In this document: piece after piece, positions 19,351 through 30,800 of the stretch | Numbering within the stretch: position 1 is the first letter of the stretch | Layout of the letters: each line of letters opens with the position of its first letter | Source of the DNA: Cycas panzhihuaensis | Taxonomy: Eukaryota > Cycadophyta | Length of the DNA: 64,000 nucleotides | Reading direction: 5' to 3' | NCBI GenBank assembly: GCA_023213395.1 | Contig: CM041465.1 | Location: 141,925,741 to 141,989,740, forward strand | Translations under genes and position numbers: made by a program | The notes under the pieces: generated by a model | Databases searched by the model: none | Seen by the model: only the letters and a program-made list of their open reading frames with translations | Told to the model about the DNA's origin: nothing

Positions 19351-21340
19351 GGTGATGATGAAGAAGTAGAAGAGATGATAGAAGTATGTGCCACTGACAT
19401 GTGTGGCTAGTACACCTGGCGCAATAGGGATATAGAAATGATTATTGTGATGAGAAGCAAGCAATGATTAATTATTTTTCAACAATTATAAAAAAAATAA
19501 ATATAATTAATGATGCAAGAATGAGGCCTAATGTAGAGCTGGCAAAGAGTAATGATGTGTCATACCACTAACCTCTCACTTATATCCAAATGTAGATGAG
19601 GGTTTGATGCCTAAGGCTTCTAGTATACGATTATGACCTTCACCCGCGATACCCGCACCTGCACTTGGTGATAAAATCCAAGTCACAGTGGAGCCCAGGT
19701 ACTCCCAATCCTCACCTAGTTCACTAATGAGCAGCTATATACCTCCTCCAAAGTGTCAAACGGTACTGTGTATCCCACAGCTATGACGGATATTGGACCA
19801 GGTTAATTTTAATCTTGCATTAAGGTTTTCAGTTTTCCAGGGTGGTTATCAGGATTGTCCCTGATTAGACGCCGTAGGTATGGCTAACATGTCCCTCCAC
19901 CACTATTCCGGTTAAGACCAGACCCAGTATGAAACTCACACCTCCCTTAGGACCTGGACTTCAGCCAACCTTGGTCTATTTCAACCAAGGTGAATTTGCG
20001 CATAAGAACTGGCAGTATAGATCATACAGATGAGATTCCTTTTAGGAATAGTATAAGATGTTTCCATATAACTAAAAACTGAAATAGAAACTTGCCAAAT
20101 GTGCTTGCTTGCTTTTTATGCTTGCTTTGTTGTTCTTGTTACTTTTGTGATGCTTTGTTGTTGCTTCTACTTTTGTGATGCTTTATTATTGTTGTTATTT
20201 TTATGATGCTTTATGCTATGTCTGCAAATAGAAAAACATGCTAGATTTAGTAGGAGAACTAGATGTTGCTTCCAATCCAAGATTTCCCTTACTTTAGTAC
20301 AATGTCTCTAAATATGATTTTGGAAGTTTTGATACAAAATCCATAATGGGCTAAAAAGTGGATCAACTTGCTACTAAAATGATAATTTTTTAAAATCTAT
20401 ATGCATGCTATTTTGCCTTATTTTGTGATTTTTGCACAAAATTTACTAAATAATGATAAATGGGCAAATTTTTTAAAAATTACAAATATGAAGGCCTAAA
20501 TGATGAAATCTAAATTTATGACAGAAGGAAAAAGTGTTCATAATGTCGTTTCTGATAGATTTATGAAGTCAGATTTTAGAAAAAGGCACAAAAACTTTTC
20601 TACCCGAAAAAGCACCAAAGTAAAATCATGCCAGATCAACTGTCTCAGAATATGGATTTCAATATGTCAAAAGTTACTTTTTAATATGTATATTAACTTT
20701 TCCTTCTGCACCATCTACAAAATATGCCAAAACATTTCTTGAAATGCCCTTGTAAGGTCCTTTGTGGGGTTGAGTAGGCAAAATCAGTAACCGTGAGAAA
20801 ACTGCATAGATCTCACTAACCAGTGGATAAAATTTGATGAGATTTGTCTTAAACTAATCTTAAGCAATAAATCTACTAGATCGCTTAATAAAACATTTAG
20901 ATCTTCAACTTATAATTAAAGTATTTTATTAAGAAAAGTGCTTTAAATCACTTATCCACAAAATTTACCCTTTTCGTCACAGCCAAAAATCATTATTGTA
21001 GGTTGAATATGAAGTTTATCTAGAATACAAAAAAGATCCTCTAGTTAAGGTAACCTTGTATGCTAAATTTCATCAAATTCTGAGATGGTTGAATTTTTAT
21101 GAAAATTTGGGCCTTTAATGCTCTCGGGACTGTTCCGGCAACTAAACGGCTTTAAAAATCTGTATTCTTCACCTCTAAATTTTTTTACGCATGGAAAAAG
21201 TAACAACATACAAAATACTATAATTTTAAGCTCTTAAAATATTAAAAAATAATGAATGCACTCTCAATACTTCACATTGAAGGTGAAGGAGAGGCAAAAT
21301 ATCTCCATACAAGTGGAATGGAGTGAATAGATCCCCTTCT
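19351..21340 (-). other. Copia C leader
   Basis: Two-kilobase untranslated leader between primer site and gag. It contains a block (about 19550-20040) also found in A (about 37620-38070) and, reversed, in B (about 29110-29480), including GGTTTGATGCCTAAGG and the TATACCTCCTCC stretch. The rest also aligns with A. No coding domain. Confidence 0.6.
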
Positions 21341-21353
21341 GGCTCTGATACCA
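21341..21353 (-). promoter_or_regulatory. Copia C primer-binding site
   Basis: The minus strand reads TGGTATCAGAGCC, the standard plant initiator-Met-tRNA primer site, two bases inside the LTR. Confidence 0.9.
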
Positions 21354-21355
21354 CA

Positions 21356-21673
21356 TGAAGGATCCAATATGGATCTAGGAGATAAATCACTCACATGCAC
21401 ACAATGGTAATGGAGAATGAAAAAGAAGATGAAACAAGATATGAGAGCAAGCTTGGAGGTGAGAATGAATAATTACTCCCTCCTTGAGATTTCATCTTTT
21501 ATTATTGAGGGTGAACTTTAGGATTAGGATTTTCTCGCCTAATGACATGAACTCGAAATTACATCTAAATGCACATAAAGTACATTTCATTAAGAGACTA
21601 ATGCTAATAATATATCTTAAGGTCACATAATTAATCTACACAAATGACCTTGATACATTAACCTCTTTCAACA
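21356..21673 (-). repeat. Copia C 5' LTR
   Basis: On the plus strand it starts TGAAGGATCC and ends TTTCAACA, giving TG...CA in either orientation; length 318. The outer part CAAATGACCTTGATACATTA is shared with the LTRs of A. The partner LTR is missing because the left end of C is lost. Confidence 0.8.
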
Positions 21674-22063
21674 TGGTCTAGTAAAAAGATGTAATCATTG
21701 GCCCTATCCATAACAGAAGTTGAATATCGAGCCTTGGTAGAAGCCAACACGGAATATCTTTAGATTAAAGCTTTATTAAATGAACTTGGTTTATTTCCTA
21801 ATTCTTCTATTCAAATCAAAGTTGATAATTAAGGTGCAATTTCTATAGTCACTAATCCTGTAGCACATTCTAAAACTAAACATATAGAATTACATCAATA
21901 TTTTATTCGTAATCTTGTAAATGATAATATTATTAATCTATCTTATTATCTTATAAATTTGTAGATTGCTGATATATTAACAAGACCATTGACATCAACT
22001 AAGTTCATCAAGTTATAAGAGCTATTAAAGATTGATGAAGTCTTCATCAAAGAGGGATTTACG
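21674..22063 (+). pseudogene. Copia D RNase H fragment
   Basis: C-terminal RNase H of an older plus-strand copia. The frame reads ALSITEVEYRALVEANTEYL (normally LSSTEAEYxA), ELGLFPNSSIQIKVDN followed by a stop and GAISIVTNPVAHSKTKHI, then FIRNLVNDNIINLSY, ADILTRPL and KFIKL. It starts exactly at the outer edge of copia C, showing that C inserted here. A purine tract AAAGAGGGA precedes the LTR at 22064. Confidence 0.75.
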
Positions 22064-22540
22064 TGTTGAAGTATTTATCATCTTCTTCATCCTCTATTAT
22101 ACTAAAGATAATATTAAATGAGAATGCTAGAAATAATCTTTATATTCTAATATTATCTTTGTAAATCTTAATCATTATAAAGTTTAATTATTATTATGTA
22201 TTTAATTATTATTTACTACAAGTTTGGTGAAAAGGATGTTTGTCCATTTCAATGAACTTTATTCTATCTTCTCAAAATAACTATTCAAGAATCATTTACG
22301 TTTGAGGTTGGCTATGTGGGATTAGGTTAGGTTGGCAAAAAAGAGAGAGGATGAGATTCTTAGATTAGTCTATATATATATATATATATATCTATTTTTT
22401 ATTGTAATAATATTACTATTTTATAAGGTGGTTTTTTCTCCCTTATAGGGATTTTCTACCTGCTAAATTTGGTGTGCATTGTATGAATGGATTTGAGTTC
22501 AATGTTTGATAACTTCACGTGCAATTTAATTGATATTATA
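22064..22540 (+). repeat. Copia D 3' LTR (right edge uncertain)
   Basis: It begins TGTTGAAGTATTTATC directly after the RNase H stop and a short polypurine tract, as a 3' LTR should. It contains a TA microsatellite near 22371-22391. Where it ends is a guess from the change of sequence character before copia E coding starts. Confidence 0.5.
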
Positions 22541-22544
22541 CTTG

Positions 22545-23078
22545 TGGGCTAAGAATGATACCCTCTCTTTAATATATTACAAGGACATTCTTATGCAAAG
22601 AGAGCATTCTTAGCTACATCTCCAAAATAGAAGTTATAGTATAAATAAATGGGTCATTTGAACTACACCAATTTTTTATTGATGCATAAGTTAAAAATGG
22701 TGCATGCTCTTTTGATAATAAATAATAAAAGTTATTGTGTGAACCTTACATATTTAAAAAATAACACAGAGAGCCCTTCTTAAAGAAGAAAGTGTGGATA
22801 GCTACAGAGAAGTTAGGATTGGTTTACTCAAATATCTATGGACCAGTGGCTATCATATCACTAGGTAGAGTGAGATATTTTATCACTCTTATTAACAACT
22901 TTTCATAGAAAGTTTAGATTTTTTTTATTAAGAAAAAAATTTTAAGTCTTTATTTCAAACAATTTAAGGAGTTGGTAGAGAATGAAAGTGGTCAAAATAT
23001 CAAGGTCTTACGAATTGACAATAGTAGAGAGTGCACTTTAAATTAATTCATATAATTTTGTAAAGATAATGGAATTAA
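22545..23078 (+). pseudogene. Copia E integrase fragment
   Basis: Degraded copia integrase on the plus strand. Visible are MGHLNYTNFLLMHKLKMVHA (zinc region), then SLGRVRYFITLINNFS and KELVENESGQNIKVLRIDNS, the core with the second catalytic Asp, and CKDNGINI at the end. Several stops are present. It stops at 23078 where LTR-like repeat J begins. It cannot be from D as placed, because integrase should precede RNase H. Confidence 0.65.
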
Positions 23079-23285
23079 TATTAGATATAAGTTCCTAAAT
23101 ATAGGTCTAGGATTATAAAAGACTATAAAATATAAAACATATAAGTAAAAAATTAAAGAATAATATATACAAGTATACAATATAATATACTTGTAACAAA
23201 TGATCAATTTCAATTATATTATACCAAACTAATATATATCTATAGTATATATCATCACTTGGTTGTTCAATCACATTACTCAACA
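23079..23285 (-). repeat. LTR-like repeat J, left copy
   Basis: It shares TAAATATAGGTCTAGG and about 150 further bases with 47731-47900. It ends ACTCAACA, followed by the pyrimidine run TTCCCCTCTT, which on the minus strand is a polypurine tract next to a TG start. This fits a 3' LTR of a minus-strand element whose interior lies to the right. Confidence 0.5.
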
Positions 23286-24291
23286 TTCCCCTCTTAATGC
23301 CTAATCCATGCCACATAACTACTTCAAATGTGATGTCAGGTCCATCTAAATGCTAAACATCTATTATAGCATAAGGTAACTAACTGATGCACTTATTAGT
23401 CCTTTACAATAACATTTCTATATATAGTTCACTAACATAACTAGCAAACAACTTTTACCTTCTTCTATTTTGAATGCTTTTAACTCTCATAGTTGAAGCT
23501 ATACTTCTAAGAGAAAATTTGAGTTAAAAACCCTCATCCCTATCTACTATAATATAGAACAAATTTGTAAAAATGGTTATCCAAATAGAAACATATGATA
23601 AAATACCTTTTTTAAAATCATAGGCTCTATTTAACACTCTATTAAACTCAAGTCTAAATTTTATATTATTAAAAATACCCCAAAAGGTTCTTAAAGTGTA
23701 TTATATAATTACTCATTGGAAAGCCCCATGAATCAACTTTATAATGCAAATAATGAAATTCAATTATGATGATGTATGAGGGAGATATGGGCATTTTATT
23801 GAGCATAGGTCCTTTAAAAATTAAAAAAAATCAAAAATAAGCATGCCGACCCTTTATATATTAGGTCTTAATCACTCATGTAACCTCTTGGGGGGATAGT
23901 AGACTTGACCACACTAAAATAATTAAATATTATTTTATAAAGTTTAAAAGTTTTAAAATATTAAAAGATTAAAAAATAATTTATTATTTCATAACTTTAA
24001 CCTATGTGCAACTCGTGGGGATAAAATTAGTGCCCATAGAATATATTTTCACTGATTTTGGATCCATAAAAATCAAAAGTAATAATTTGAGAAGCTATAA
24101 ATCCACTGATGATGTCAAATATATAAAATAAATACCCAATAAAGAGATATGACCATTGATAAGCATTTAAATTCTTATAAATCTACTTAGTAATCTGACA
24201 AAGTTGTCCATCTCATAAACATAGTTATCTAATACTAGAAACTTCACTCAATAATAGTGTACAATATCAACAGATAGAGATACATGCAATA
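23286..24291. other. AT-rich stretch, no gene seen
   Basis: About 1 kb of AT-rich sequence without a domain, between repeat J and copia A. It may be the decayed interior of element J. Confidence 0.4.
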
Positions 24292-24300
24292 TTTATCAAG

Positions 24301-24592
24301 TGAAGGATCTAGTTACCACACTCAACTATACTAAAGCAATGGTATATAATAAGGGCAAAATAAAGAGAATAAGATTGAGAGTAAAAATAAAATATGAAAA
24401 TTATGACTCTCCCTTTTACATTTAGCCTTATATATTATAAGATATCTATTAGGGTTTCCAAAGTAGTTTCTCGACTAATGACATGATCCCAAATTTACAC
24501 TTAAATATAAATGAAATTACATTTAACTATATAACATAGCTAACCTAAAGTCACCTTTATATAATTAATCTAATGACCTTGATACATTAACA
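24301..24592 (-). repeat. Copia A 3' LTR (left)
   Basis: It reads TGAAGGATCTAG ... ACATTAACA on the plus strand. It pairs with 39324-39615 at the same length. To its right, ATCTCCCCCTTAA is the polypurine tract read on the minus strand. Confidence 0.8.
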
Positions 24593-24612
24593 TCCATTAA
24601 TCTCCCCCTTAA
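24593..24612 (-). promoter_or_regulatory. Copia A polypurine tract
   Basis: The minus strand reads AAGGGGGAGATTAATGGA ending at the LTR start TGTTAATG. It is the plus-strand primer site for cDNA synthesis. Confidence 0.65.
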
Positions 24613-24898
24613 TGGTAAAAGGTCATTATGGTAAAATCTATTATATGAGGTCTTTATTTAAGCCTCATTATTACATTGACACTTTTGTGGGAAAACCCTC
24701 ATGGGGAATAAAAACCCATTAACTTTCTAACATTTATAGCCCCTTAAATTAAAATAGTTAAGGTGGTTCTTGATGTAGCCTGATAGCCAAATAGCTTAAA
24801 TGTGTAGGTTGATCTATTGAGTCTCTATATACTATTTGGTCATCCCCGATGCCCTTGTAGGTTTTCATAGGTTCTAAGTTTCTAGGACTAGTACAACC

Positions 24899-25012
24899 CT
24901 TATCCTTCCATGCCCACAAGGGGTTTTCACAAATAGGATAGAGTAGAGACTTACTCTTATTCTTTTGTGTCCATAAGGGGTTTTCATAAATGGAATAGAG
25001 TATGATGATCAT
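24899..25012. repeat. 57-bp tandem duplication in copia A 3' region
   Basis: Two diverged copies contain AAGGGGTTTTCACAAATAGG and AAGGGGTTTTCATAAATGGA with a period of about 57 bases. They lie between RNase H and the polypurine tract of A. Copia B's corresponding region does not show two copies as clearly. Confidence 0.6.
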
Positions 25013-25039
25013 GTTGTTATCTCTTCCAATCAGTTAGAG

Positions 25040-27635
25040 ATAGAGGCCTAAAGGCCGAGTTACCTACAGAACTATTTGAATTTCACCCTTTGCAGTAGTT
25101 TGATGAAGATATCAACCATTTGATCTGCTATGGAGTAATACTTCAGTTGAATTATGCCATCATGAACTAGTTCTTGAATCCAATGGACTTTTGTACTTAT
25201 GTGTTTGGTACAATCATAAAATATAGAATTTTTTTCCATGTGGATTACTGATTAATTATCTACATGAAGGCTAATAAGGCTTGTTTGGGTGATATTCAAT
25301 GTTTCCAATAATTTTCCAAGCCATATCACCTCCTTGTTGGTCTCAGAAGCAATAATATATTTAGCTTCAGTAGTTAAATTAATATCTATCTTCTGCCATC
25401 TAGATCTTCATGATATTGGTGATATTCTAAGAAACGTTATGTACCTAGACATAGATCTCCATATGTCTATATCTTTAGCAAAGTTCGAGTCTGTGTATGC
25501 ATATAGTTTGAACTTTGAATTATGCTCATCCAATAGACCATATTTACTGGTCATCTTAAGGTACCTAAACATTTGCACTACTACTTGCCAGTGATTCTAC
25601 TTAGGATTTGTTATATAATGAGCAAGAATGCTGACAGAGTGTGCAATATCAAGTCTTGTATTAGCAATATAGATGAGACTAGCTACAAGTTACCTATAAA
25701 GTATTACGTTTGCCTCTCGATCATCACTATTAGCTGCCACTTTGATATTGGGTTCCACTAGAGTGGCTATAGTTTGAGTATCTTCCAACTAAAACTTTGC
25801 TATGAGATCATTGATATACTTTTCTTGAGAAAGAAAAATTTTGGTATCTTTTTGAGTGACTTCAATCTCCAACTAGTATTTCATCAACCTAAGTTGAGAC
25901 AATTCAAACATTTTAGCTAAGCCCTTCTTTAGTTGGTTGATTTCCTATTTACTATTCCCTATTATAAGTATATTGTCTACAAAGATTAAGAGATAAGTGA
26001 CTTTATCTTTTTGGCATTTGATAAATGATGTTTCATCAATATCCTGGTAGTCACAAACCTCATATCTAAATTGCCTCATTCTTTTTGACAACTTGGTGAA
26101 CTAAGCACGAGGGGCTTGTTTAAGTCTGTATAAGAACTTTTTGAGCCTGTACACTTTATGCTCTAGACCAATAATCTCAAATCCTTTAGGCTAAGCTATA
26201 TAGATTTCTTCTTTAAGATCACCATTGAGAAATGTAGTTTTTACATTGATCTGGTAAATATTCTAGCCCTGTTGAGTTGTAAAGGCCATAAGAGTTCTGA
26301 TTATAGGCTACTTGGTTGTAGGTGAAAAGATTTCAGTGTAGTCAATTCTTTTCGTTTGTGTGAATCCCTTTACTACCAACCTCACCTTGTGTTTTTTTAG
26401 GGTGCCATCAGATCTGTATTTATTTTTGTACATCCATTTATTTCAAACTACCTTTCTTCTAAGTGATAGGTTGAAAACCTCCCATATATTATTTTTTATA
26501 AGAAATTGATACTCTTCATTCATGGAATTCCTCCAAGCTATGTGTTTTACAACTTCTTAGTATGAGAGGGGCTCTTCATTGAGAGTAAGATGTAGTTCTA
26601 CTGGTTATAACTCAATGAAAAGTAATTCATGTATCTTGGCTCTATAAGCACTTCAACTGCCAATTTTGCCCACCTCATTAGGTTGTATATTCTTATTTAG
26701 TTGGTAGGCTTCACAAGATCCTCAAGTTATGAATGACATCTTTATTTCTGCAACTACATAGTCTTCATTTAGATCCTAAAAAGGATTATTTTACATATTT
26801 ATTAAGGAAGATGTTGACGTATCTAGGGAACATAGTCCAACTACTATTTCTTTGCCTTTGTCAACTCTGTTATTCTCGAATGGTAGTGCATGATATACAC
26901 TCATTAGTTTAGAGTCATAACTACTATCCTTCATGGATCTATTATTAGATTCTAATAATTCGAGTAACTCTTGAGTGTCTCCCCCCTCCCCACCCTAAGT
27001 TTTAAAATCTATACATCATATTGAGTAGCATCATAATAATGATAGTTCGGTATTTTGGAGTTTAATTGTAATAATTGATCCTCTGTTTCAATAAAGACCA
27101 TGTCTCTGGTGATGATAATCTTCTGTTGTAAAGGTATAGAGACCTTGCACTCTTTCTTATCCATAGGGTATCCAAAAAATATGCATTTAAGTACCCTAGG
27201 TTGGAGTTTATTTCTATCTCCATCTAGTGTATGGGCATAACATGTTGAGCTAAATATTTTGAAGTGGTAGGTAGTGGAGGCATATCCAATCCACTTTTCA
27301 TTAGGAGAAGTTCCTCCTTTAGATGGGATGATATTATTCATGCAATAAATAATTAGCCAAATTACTTCTATCTATGGGTAAGTAGGTATATTTTTATAAA
27401 TAAATATAGCTCAAGCTATATTTATAATAGACTTATTCATGCACTTGATAACTCTATTCTGTTTGAGGGTGCTTACTATTGTAGTATGATGCTTGATGTC
27501 ATTGTCTTCTAGATAGGTTTCAAACTTAGTACAGGTATATTCTCTACCATTATCTAGTTCAGAGATACTTAATTTAATAACCCAACTCCTTTTTAGTATG
27601 AGCTTTAAAAGCTTTAAAGATATTAAATTCCTCAT
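25040..27635 (-). pseudogene. pol: Copia A pol 3' half: integrase end, RT, RNase H
   Basis: From right to left: the integrase core after the B insertion (27411-27635, with ELDNGREYTCTKFETYL and KCMNKSI where Glu would be); the integrase C-terminus (27009-27341, EKWIGYASTTYHFKIFSST and KCIFFGYPMDKKECKV); a C-run at 26980-26995; RT (about 25600-26430) with LVVKGFTQTKRIDYTEIF, FLNGDLKEEIYIA, KVYRLKKFLYRLKQAPRA and LLIFVDNILIIGN, where the second Asp of FVDD is Asn; then RNase H (about 25050-25600) with TTEAKYIASETNKEVIWLGK. Stops interrupt all blocks. Confidence 0.8.
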
Positions 27636-27640
27636 CTTTT

Positions 27641-27911
27641 TGAAACAGGTTAATATCATAAGGTCATTATATTAGTTGATTATTCCTTAAAAGGGGTCTT
27701 ACATGAACTTTAAATTAGATCACTTAAGTGAAATACACTTTTATATGCATTATGTGTAATTTTATTTTACCTAACTCTAATGTTGCCTCTCTCAATATAA
27801 CAGTAAAGGCTCAATGAAGGAGATTTATTCTTACCTCCCTATTTTTTTAGAGATACTCTTTTTCTCTCAATTCTCTCTTGCTCCCATGTTTGAATAGATA
27901 TACTCCTTTCA
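27641..27911 (+). repeat. Copia B 5' LTR
   Basis: It starts TGAAACAGG and ends CCTTTCA. It contains the palindrome CACTTAAGTG at 27721-27730. It is about 20 bases shorter than the 3' copy, the difference lying near the 3' end. Confidence 0.75.
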
Positions 27912-27913
27912 TG

Positions 27914-27925
27914 TGGTATTAGAGC
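27914..27925 (+). promoter_or_regulatory. Copia B primer-binding site
   Basis: TGGTATTAGAGC, one C-to-T change from the standard TGGTATCAGAGC, two bases after the LTR. Confidence 0.85.
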
Positions 27926-29978
27926 TTACTTCCTTCATATTTCTCATTTGTACTTGTAATGGAGCCATCCCTTCATTCTCCTCCACAATATATATGGTGA
28001 AAGAGAATGTGAAAGTGGATTTGAAAATATTTTTCAAGTTTTTATCATAGCATATTTAGTATTATTTACTTTTCTTTTTTCTTTTGTAGGTTTGGAAGCA
28101 CAATAGGAGTTGTAAGGCCCAAGGATTCCAATCCTTTGGTAGCCATTTATGCTATCTCATTCCTTTTTTCTTTCCCCTCTTTTTGTCTATTTAATAAGGA
28201 GAAATGTTGCTGAAAATTTTCTAGCATTTAGAAGAATATTTATAAGGCGATATTGTGCCTATTTTTTTAAAAGAATTTAGAGCCATTTAAAATATCCATC
28301 ATTGTATACTTTTACCTTGCCCATATTGGAATCCTGGTGATAAAAAGATGATGAAATTTTCATATGGTATCATGTGTTGATGAGATATTTACAAGTTAGA
28401 TTTTCTGTAGAAATAAAATCTACTTACTGAACTTCACAGGTCTATAAAAAATTCTACAAAGTTCTAATTGACTTGATTCTAATTTTCAAATATAAGGCTC
28501 CAAGTCTAGTTTCTAGTGAAAAAACTAGCATCTAATTTCATTATCATATGAGAACGTTATTGCTATTTTATTAAGCAATAATTATTTTTAGTAAGAATTT
28601 TAGAAAAATGTATTCTATCCACTTTGTATGATTGATAAAAAATTTACATAACTTATTTTGACTTGATTCTACTTCTTGAATATGTGGCTCCGAGTTTAGT
28701 TTGCATCACAAAAATTATCACTTAATTTCATTATTGTGGGAGAAAGTTATTACTAGTTTAATGAAAACTACTTTTTTATTTTAAAAATAAAGTGAAGAAA
28801 TTTTCTTTCTCTTTTTTAAGGCTTCAAAGACCATTATAAAAGTGAGTTAAAAATATACCTAGATTAAAGCAATATCTAATATCCTCACTCACTTATTAGC
28901 ATTTTATTTTAACACTCCAAAATCACTTCAAGTAAGTACTCTAAAGGTACTTCAAGCAAACACTTCAAAAGCACTCCATGCAATTACTCCAAAAGCACTT
29001 TATTTTCAGTTATATGTATATTTTATGTAAATTCGATAATCTTTTCACTCTTCCTAAAAGGAACACATGATTTACATTATTTTTAGCATCTTATATTTAT
29101 TCACATATGCACCAAGATTGAGATACCTTGGTTGGCAAAATATCATACCATAAAGGAGGTGTGGGTTTCAAGTTGGGACTAGACTAAACTGGAATATTGG
29201 TGAGGTTTGGTTAGCCATACCATCGTGCCTCAATTAGGGATCATCCTGATAACCAACCAAAATAACTAAAACTTTAATATAAGATTAAAATATACTTGGT
29301 CCAATATATATTATATCCACATGTATGCACATACCACTCTCCGAAGGAGGTATATAATTGCTCATTGGTGAACTAGGTGAGGATTAGGAGTACCTAGGCT
29401 CTATTATGACTTGGATTTCATCACAAAAAAAAATTGCAGGTATTGTGGATGAAGGCCAACTTAATTCTACTAGAAGCTTAATTATCCTTTCAACAACCTC
29501 AACTACATGTTGGACACAAATTAGAGGTTATTGGGTTTATTACACATCCTACATTTGAGTTATAAGTTGTGTACACCTAATGATATCAACTTCTATATTA
29601 TCCTACAATCTTGTATATTGATCACTTACTTATTTATAAAAAGTGATCCATAGTGTAATCTTAATCATAGTACTTCTCATATTTCTCTTGTGTCAAGTTA
29701 ATATTTTCCATAAGTGTTAATGGATAATTTTCATCATAGTGCTTCTCATATTCTTGTTATGTTAGATTAATATTTATCACAAGTATTGGTAACTTTTCTC
29801 TAAGTTGCTCCTTTCATCTTTGAGCAACCATCCTCACTTCTTTTTCCTTATGCTACATTGCTTCATTGCATCTCCCATTTGTAAATAGTGATTGGTCATT
29901 TATTATTATAACTTTTATAGTCCCTTGTTTATTTCTTCCATTCTTAAAAGATACCATGTCTTTATAGTTCAAGTAAAA
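27926..29978 (+). other. Copia B leader
   Basis: AT-rich untranslated leader of about 2 kb. It includes the family block near 29110-29480 (for example TATACCTTC-like and GGAGGTATATAATTG segments, reversed relative to C and A). No coding domain. Confidence 0.55.
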
Positions 29979-30800
29979 TGTGAACTACATTCTTAAAGGA
30001 AAAGAAAATTAGGACATGTGGTTTACTAGTGTTAGAAATGCTATAAAATATGAAGGTCTTTAGAGAGATCAGTTGCAACTTATACCAATTATTACTAGAA
30101 CTGCTACCATAACTGCCTCTGGAGGAACTCCTCTAACTCTTCTCACTGAAGCTATAGCCAAACGTTAATGGGAACTTGATGATGATAAAATCCATATAAG
30201 GATACTTCTTGTCACTGATTATTCCCTACATAATCTCATTCGTGAAGCTATATATAATATAGTATGGAAAGTTCTTGAAGTTTTCAAGAAGAAATTTGAT
30301 ACTAAATCAGACTTGGAATTTGTTCACTTAGTGTTGGAGATGAATAATTTGAAAATATAGAAAGGATACGTAAGTGAGATAATCAATCTCCTTCATTCAA
30401 TCAAGCAAGCCATCGATAAAGATTTTAAGAATTAATGTATTACATGAGCTTTCTTAATTTAGCCATGTCTCTAGTGGCACCTTGAAGACCCTAAACTTTG
30501 AGGCTCTTGTTAATAAGTTCATCGAATTTGATAAGACCTTTGATACTAACTTTTCCACTACATAAGATCTAGCCAATGCTACTTTTGAAGTGGAAGAAGA
30601 TATTTTGTATACCAAAAAACAAGGTCAATCCTCTCACAGTGGTGGTAATTCCCATGGAAAAGGCAGAGGTAGGCAACAAGGATAAAGTCCTCATGGTTAA
30701 CAAGCTTCTCAACTCTAACAAAAATAGTCTCAAGGCCAAGGCCAAAATAATCAACCTAGACCTAGATCCAGCAATCAGAGATAATCCAACAACCTAATAC
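29979..30800 (+). pseudogene. gag: Copia B gag
   Basis: Gag of B begins around YILKGKEN followed by a stop and DMWFTSVRNAIKYEGL, as in C and A. It continues IREAIYNIVWKVLEVFKKKF and NLLHSIKQAIDKDFKN. A Gly/Gln/Ser-rich tail follows at 30600-30800. There are several stops and at least one frame change, since the tail is open in other frames (30576-30797). It lacks a clear Met start. Confidence 0.7.

Larger units (their letters stand above)
16188..21673 (-). mobile_element. Ty1/copia element C, 3'-truncated
   Basis: Minus-strand copia element. From right: 5' LTR (21356-21673), primer site, 2-kb leader, gag, protease, integrase, then only the first residues of RT before the break at 16187. The order integrase before RT proves Ty1/copia. 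It shares gag, leader and pol sequence with A and B, so the three form one family. It was inserted into the RNase H of older copia D. Confidence 0.8.

Noticed and set aside
22371-22391. TA dinucleotide run
   Set aside because: Ordinary microsatellite inside the copia D LTR.
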